Positions 31,805 through 32,304 of a DNA stretch of 32,304 nucleotides are shown piece after piece (positions within the stretch are counted from its first letter, which is position 1; the number at the start of each line of letters is the position of its first letter). A program made the translations under genes and the position numbers. The notes below the pieces were generated by a model that worked only from the letters and a program-made list of their open reading frames with translations, was not told the origin of the DNA and did no database searches. The stretch spans positions 1-32,304 of the forward strand of contig CAJXVJ010000009.1 in NCBI GenBank assembly GCA_913061105.1, in the 5' to 3' direction. Origin of the DNA: an uncultured Alcanivoracaceae bacterium. Lineage in GTDB: Bacteria > Pseudomonadota > Gammaproteobacteria > Xanthomonadales > Marinicellaceae.

Positions 31805-32196
31805 TTATTTGGAATCTGATTTCAATATAAACTCACACTTTTTGGAATCTGGAGAATAGGCAACAAACTCATTTATTTCAGGTCCCTTTTGAACCCATAC
31901 TCTTCCACATTTATGGCATTATTCATATCGACTTCATAATTCATCTTTATACTTGAAATATGATCCCATAAAACTGATTCATCACTAAGATCCCTCGGGT
32001 AACCCAGGAGAAAGTACTTGTCGAGCCACTTTTCACGTTCTCCATTCTTACTGAGTGTCAGAAAATCGATAACACTTTTGATGATACCATCATAAACCTT
32101 CTCACAATCTTGATCCTTAGTGATAAATCCTTTATAAGGTAGATAATCCGTTTGATCAACAATTGTATGACCACAACTACATCCAAATTTACTCAT
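31805..32196 (-). pseudogene. Cys-rich (zinc-ribbon-like) small protein gene with a one-base frameshift
   Basis: The 113-residue track ORF begins at a TTG (32214). The ATG at 32196 (MSKFGCSCGHTIVDQTDYLPYKG) is more likely the start. Near its end the frame runs into a clearly coding-like sequence in another frame. After about residue 93 the neighbouring frame reads CHKCGRVWVQKGPEINEFVAYS, then PDSKKCEFILKSDSK and TAA at 31805. CSCG plus CHKCG would make a four-Cys metal site only if the frames are joined, which needs one added base near 31919-31940. I do not recognise the family with certainty, though I recall hypothetical proteins with this 'CxCGxxIxDxTDxLPYK' start. The frameshift may be natural decay, or a sequence error near the contig end. 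Confidence 0.65.
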
Positions 32197-32258
32197 TGTA
32201 TTATTAGTCAACAACTTATAAATAATGCATTTATGAAATTAATCGCATTCTTATAATC

Positions 32259-32292
32259 CTGTCTCTTATACACATCTCCGAGCCCACGAGAC
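32259..32292. other. Illumina Nextera adapter, reverse orientation (synthetic)
   Basis: These 34 bases are the exact reverse complement of bases 1-34 and begin with the mosaic end CTGTCTCTTATACACATCT. This is adapter read-through, not genome. Confidence 0.98.
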
Positions 32293-32304
32293 AGGCAGAA
32301 ATCT
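32293..32304. other. i7 index (N703 type) and start of P7 flank (synthetic)
   Basis: AGGCAGAA directly after the adapter is the Illumina Nextera i7 index N703, and ATCT is the beginning of the P7 flank. This confirms that the right end is library sequence. Confidence 0.93.

Noticed and set aside
1-32304. Terminal inverted repeats of a linear plasmid, phage or transposon
   Set aside because: The repeats are exactly the Nextera adapter and are followed by an index sequence.

Overview
The window is a 32.3 kb assembly contig from an AT-rich Gammaproteobacterium. Evidence for that group is a canonical ssb, truD, trhO/yceA, yqfB-type and ppnN/ygdH-type genes and a DUF3301 gene. Several secreted proteins end in an 'IFASGFD/LFASGFE' tag, which I associate from memory with Marinicella-like and Lysobacterales-like genomes, so genus placement is tentative. 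It is not a complete replicon. Both ends carry the same 34-base Illumina Nextera adapter in inverted orientation, and the right end continues into an i7 index and P7 flank. The apparent terminal inverted repeats are therefore synthetic, and the first and last genes should be read with that in mind.

Layout. Bases 1-4.1 kb hold the 3' part of a Lys/Thr-rich basic protein, a formate/nitrite channel, an MFS transporter, a 48-codon relic of a GGDEF domain, and an enoyl reductase-like MDR enzyme. Bases 4.2-6.8 kb are a compact minus-strand run: secreted M28 aminopeptidase, CE4 polysaccharide deacetylase, and a YqfB-like N4-acetylcytidine amidohydrolase. Then come ppnN (minus) and, divergent from it, DUF3301 plus an ABC exporter (plus). 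Bases 10.9-14.8 kb hold a DUF1800/DUF1501 pair (minus) and a divergently transcribed double-cupredoxin secreted protein. Bases 14.9-19.0 kb are a tightly coupled four-gene operon: ECF sigma factor, membrane anti-sigma, exported TPR/HEAT protein, exported HEAT protein. Bases 19.1-22.6 kb carry trhO, a GST-like gene, truD and a GNAT acetyltransferase. Bases 22.6-29.1 kb encode a tripartite RND efflux system whose outer-membrane component is a fusion of an ABC-type substrate-binding domain to TolC. Bases 29.2-32.2 kb carry ssb, a secreted choice-of-anchor-J-like protein, and a frameshifted Cys-rich small gene.

Functional themes. One theme is envelope and secretion: peptidase, deacetylase, cupredoxin, DUF1501 and choice-of-anchor J, with four of these sharing a C-terminal tag. 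Another is export, through the RND system with the SBP-TolC fusion and the ABC exporter. A third is nucleotide/tRNA metabolism (TruD, TrhO, YqfB, PpnN).

The best candidates for under-described biology are the SBP-TolC fusion, the sigma/anti-sigma/HEAT/HEAT operon, and the shared C-terminal tag on otherwise unrelated exported proteins. I saw no tRNA, rRNA, CRISPR array, insertion sequence or phage genes.
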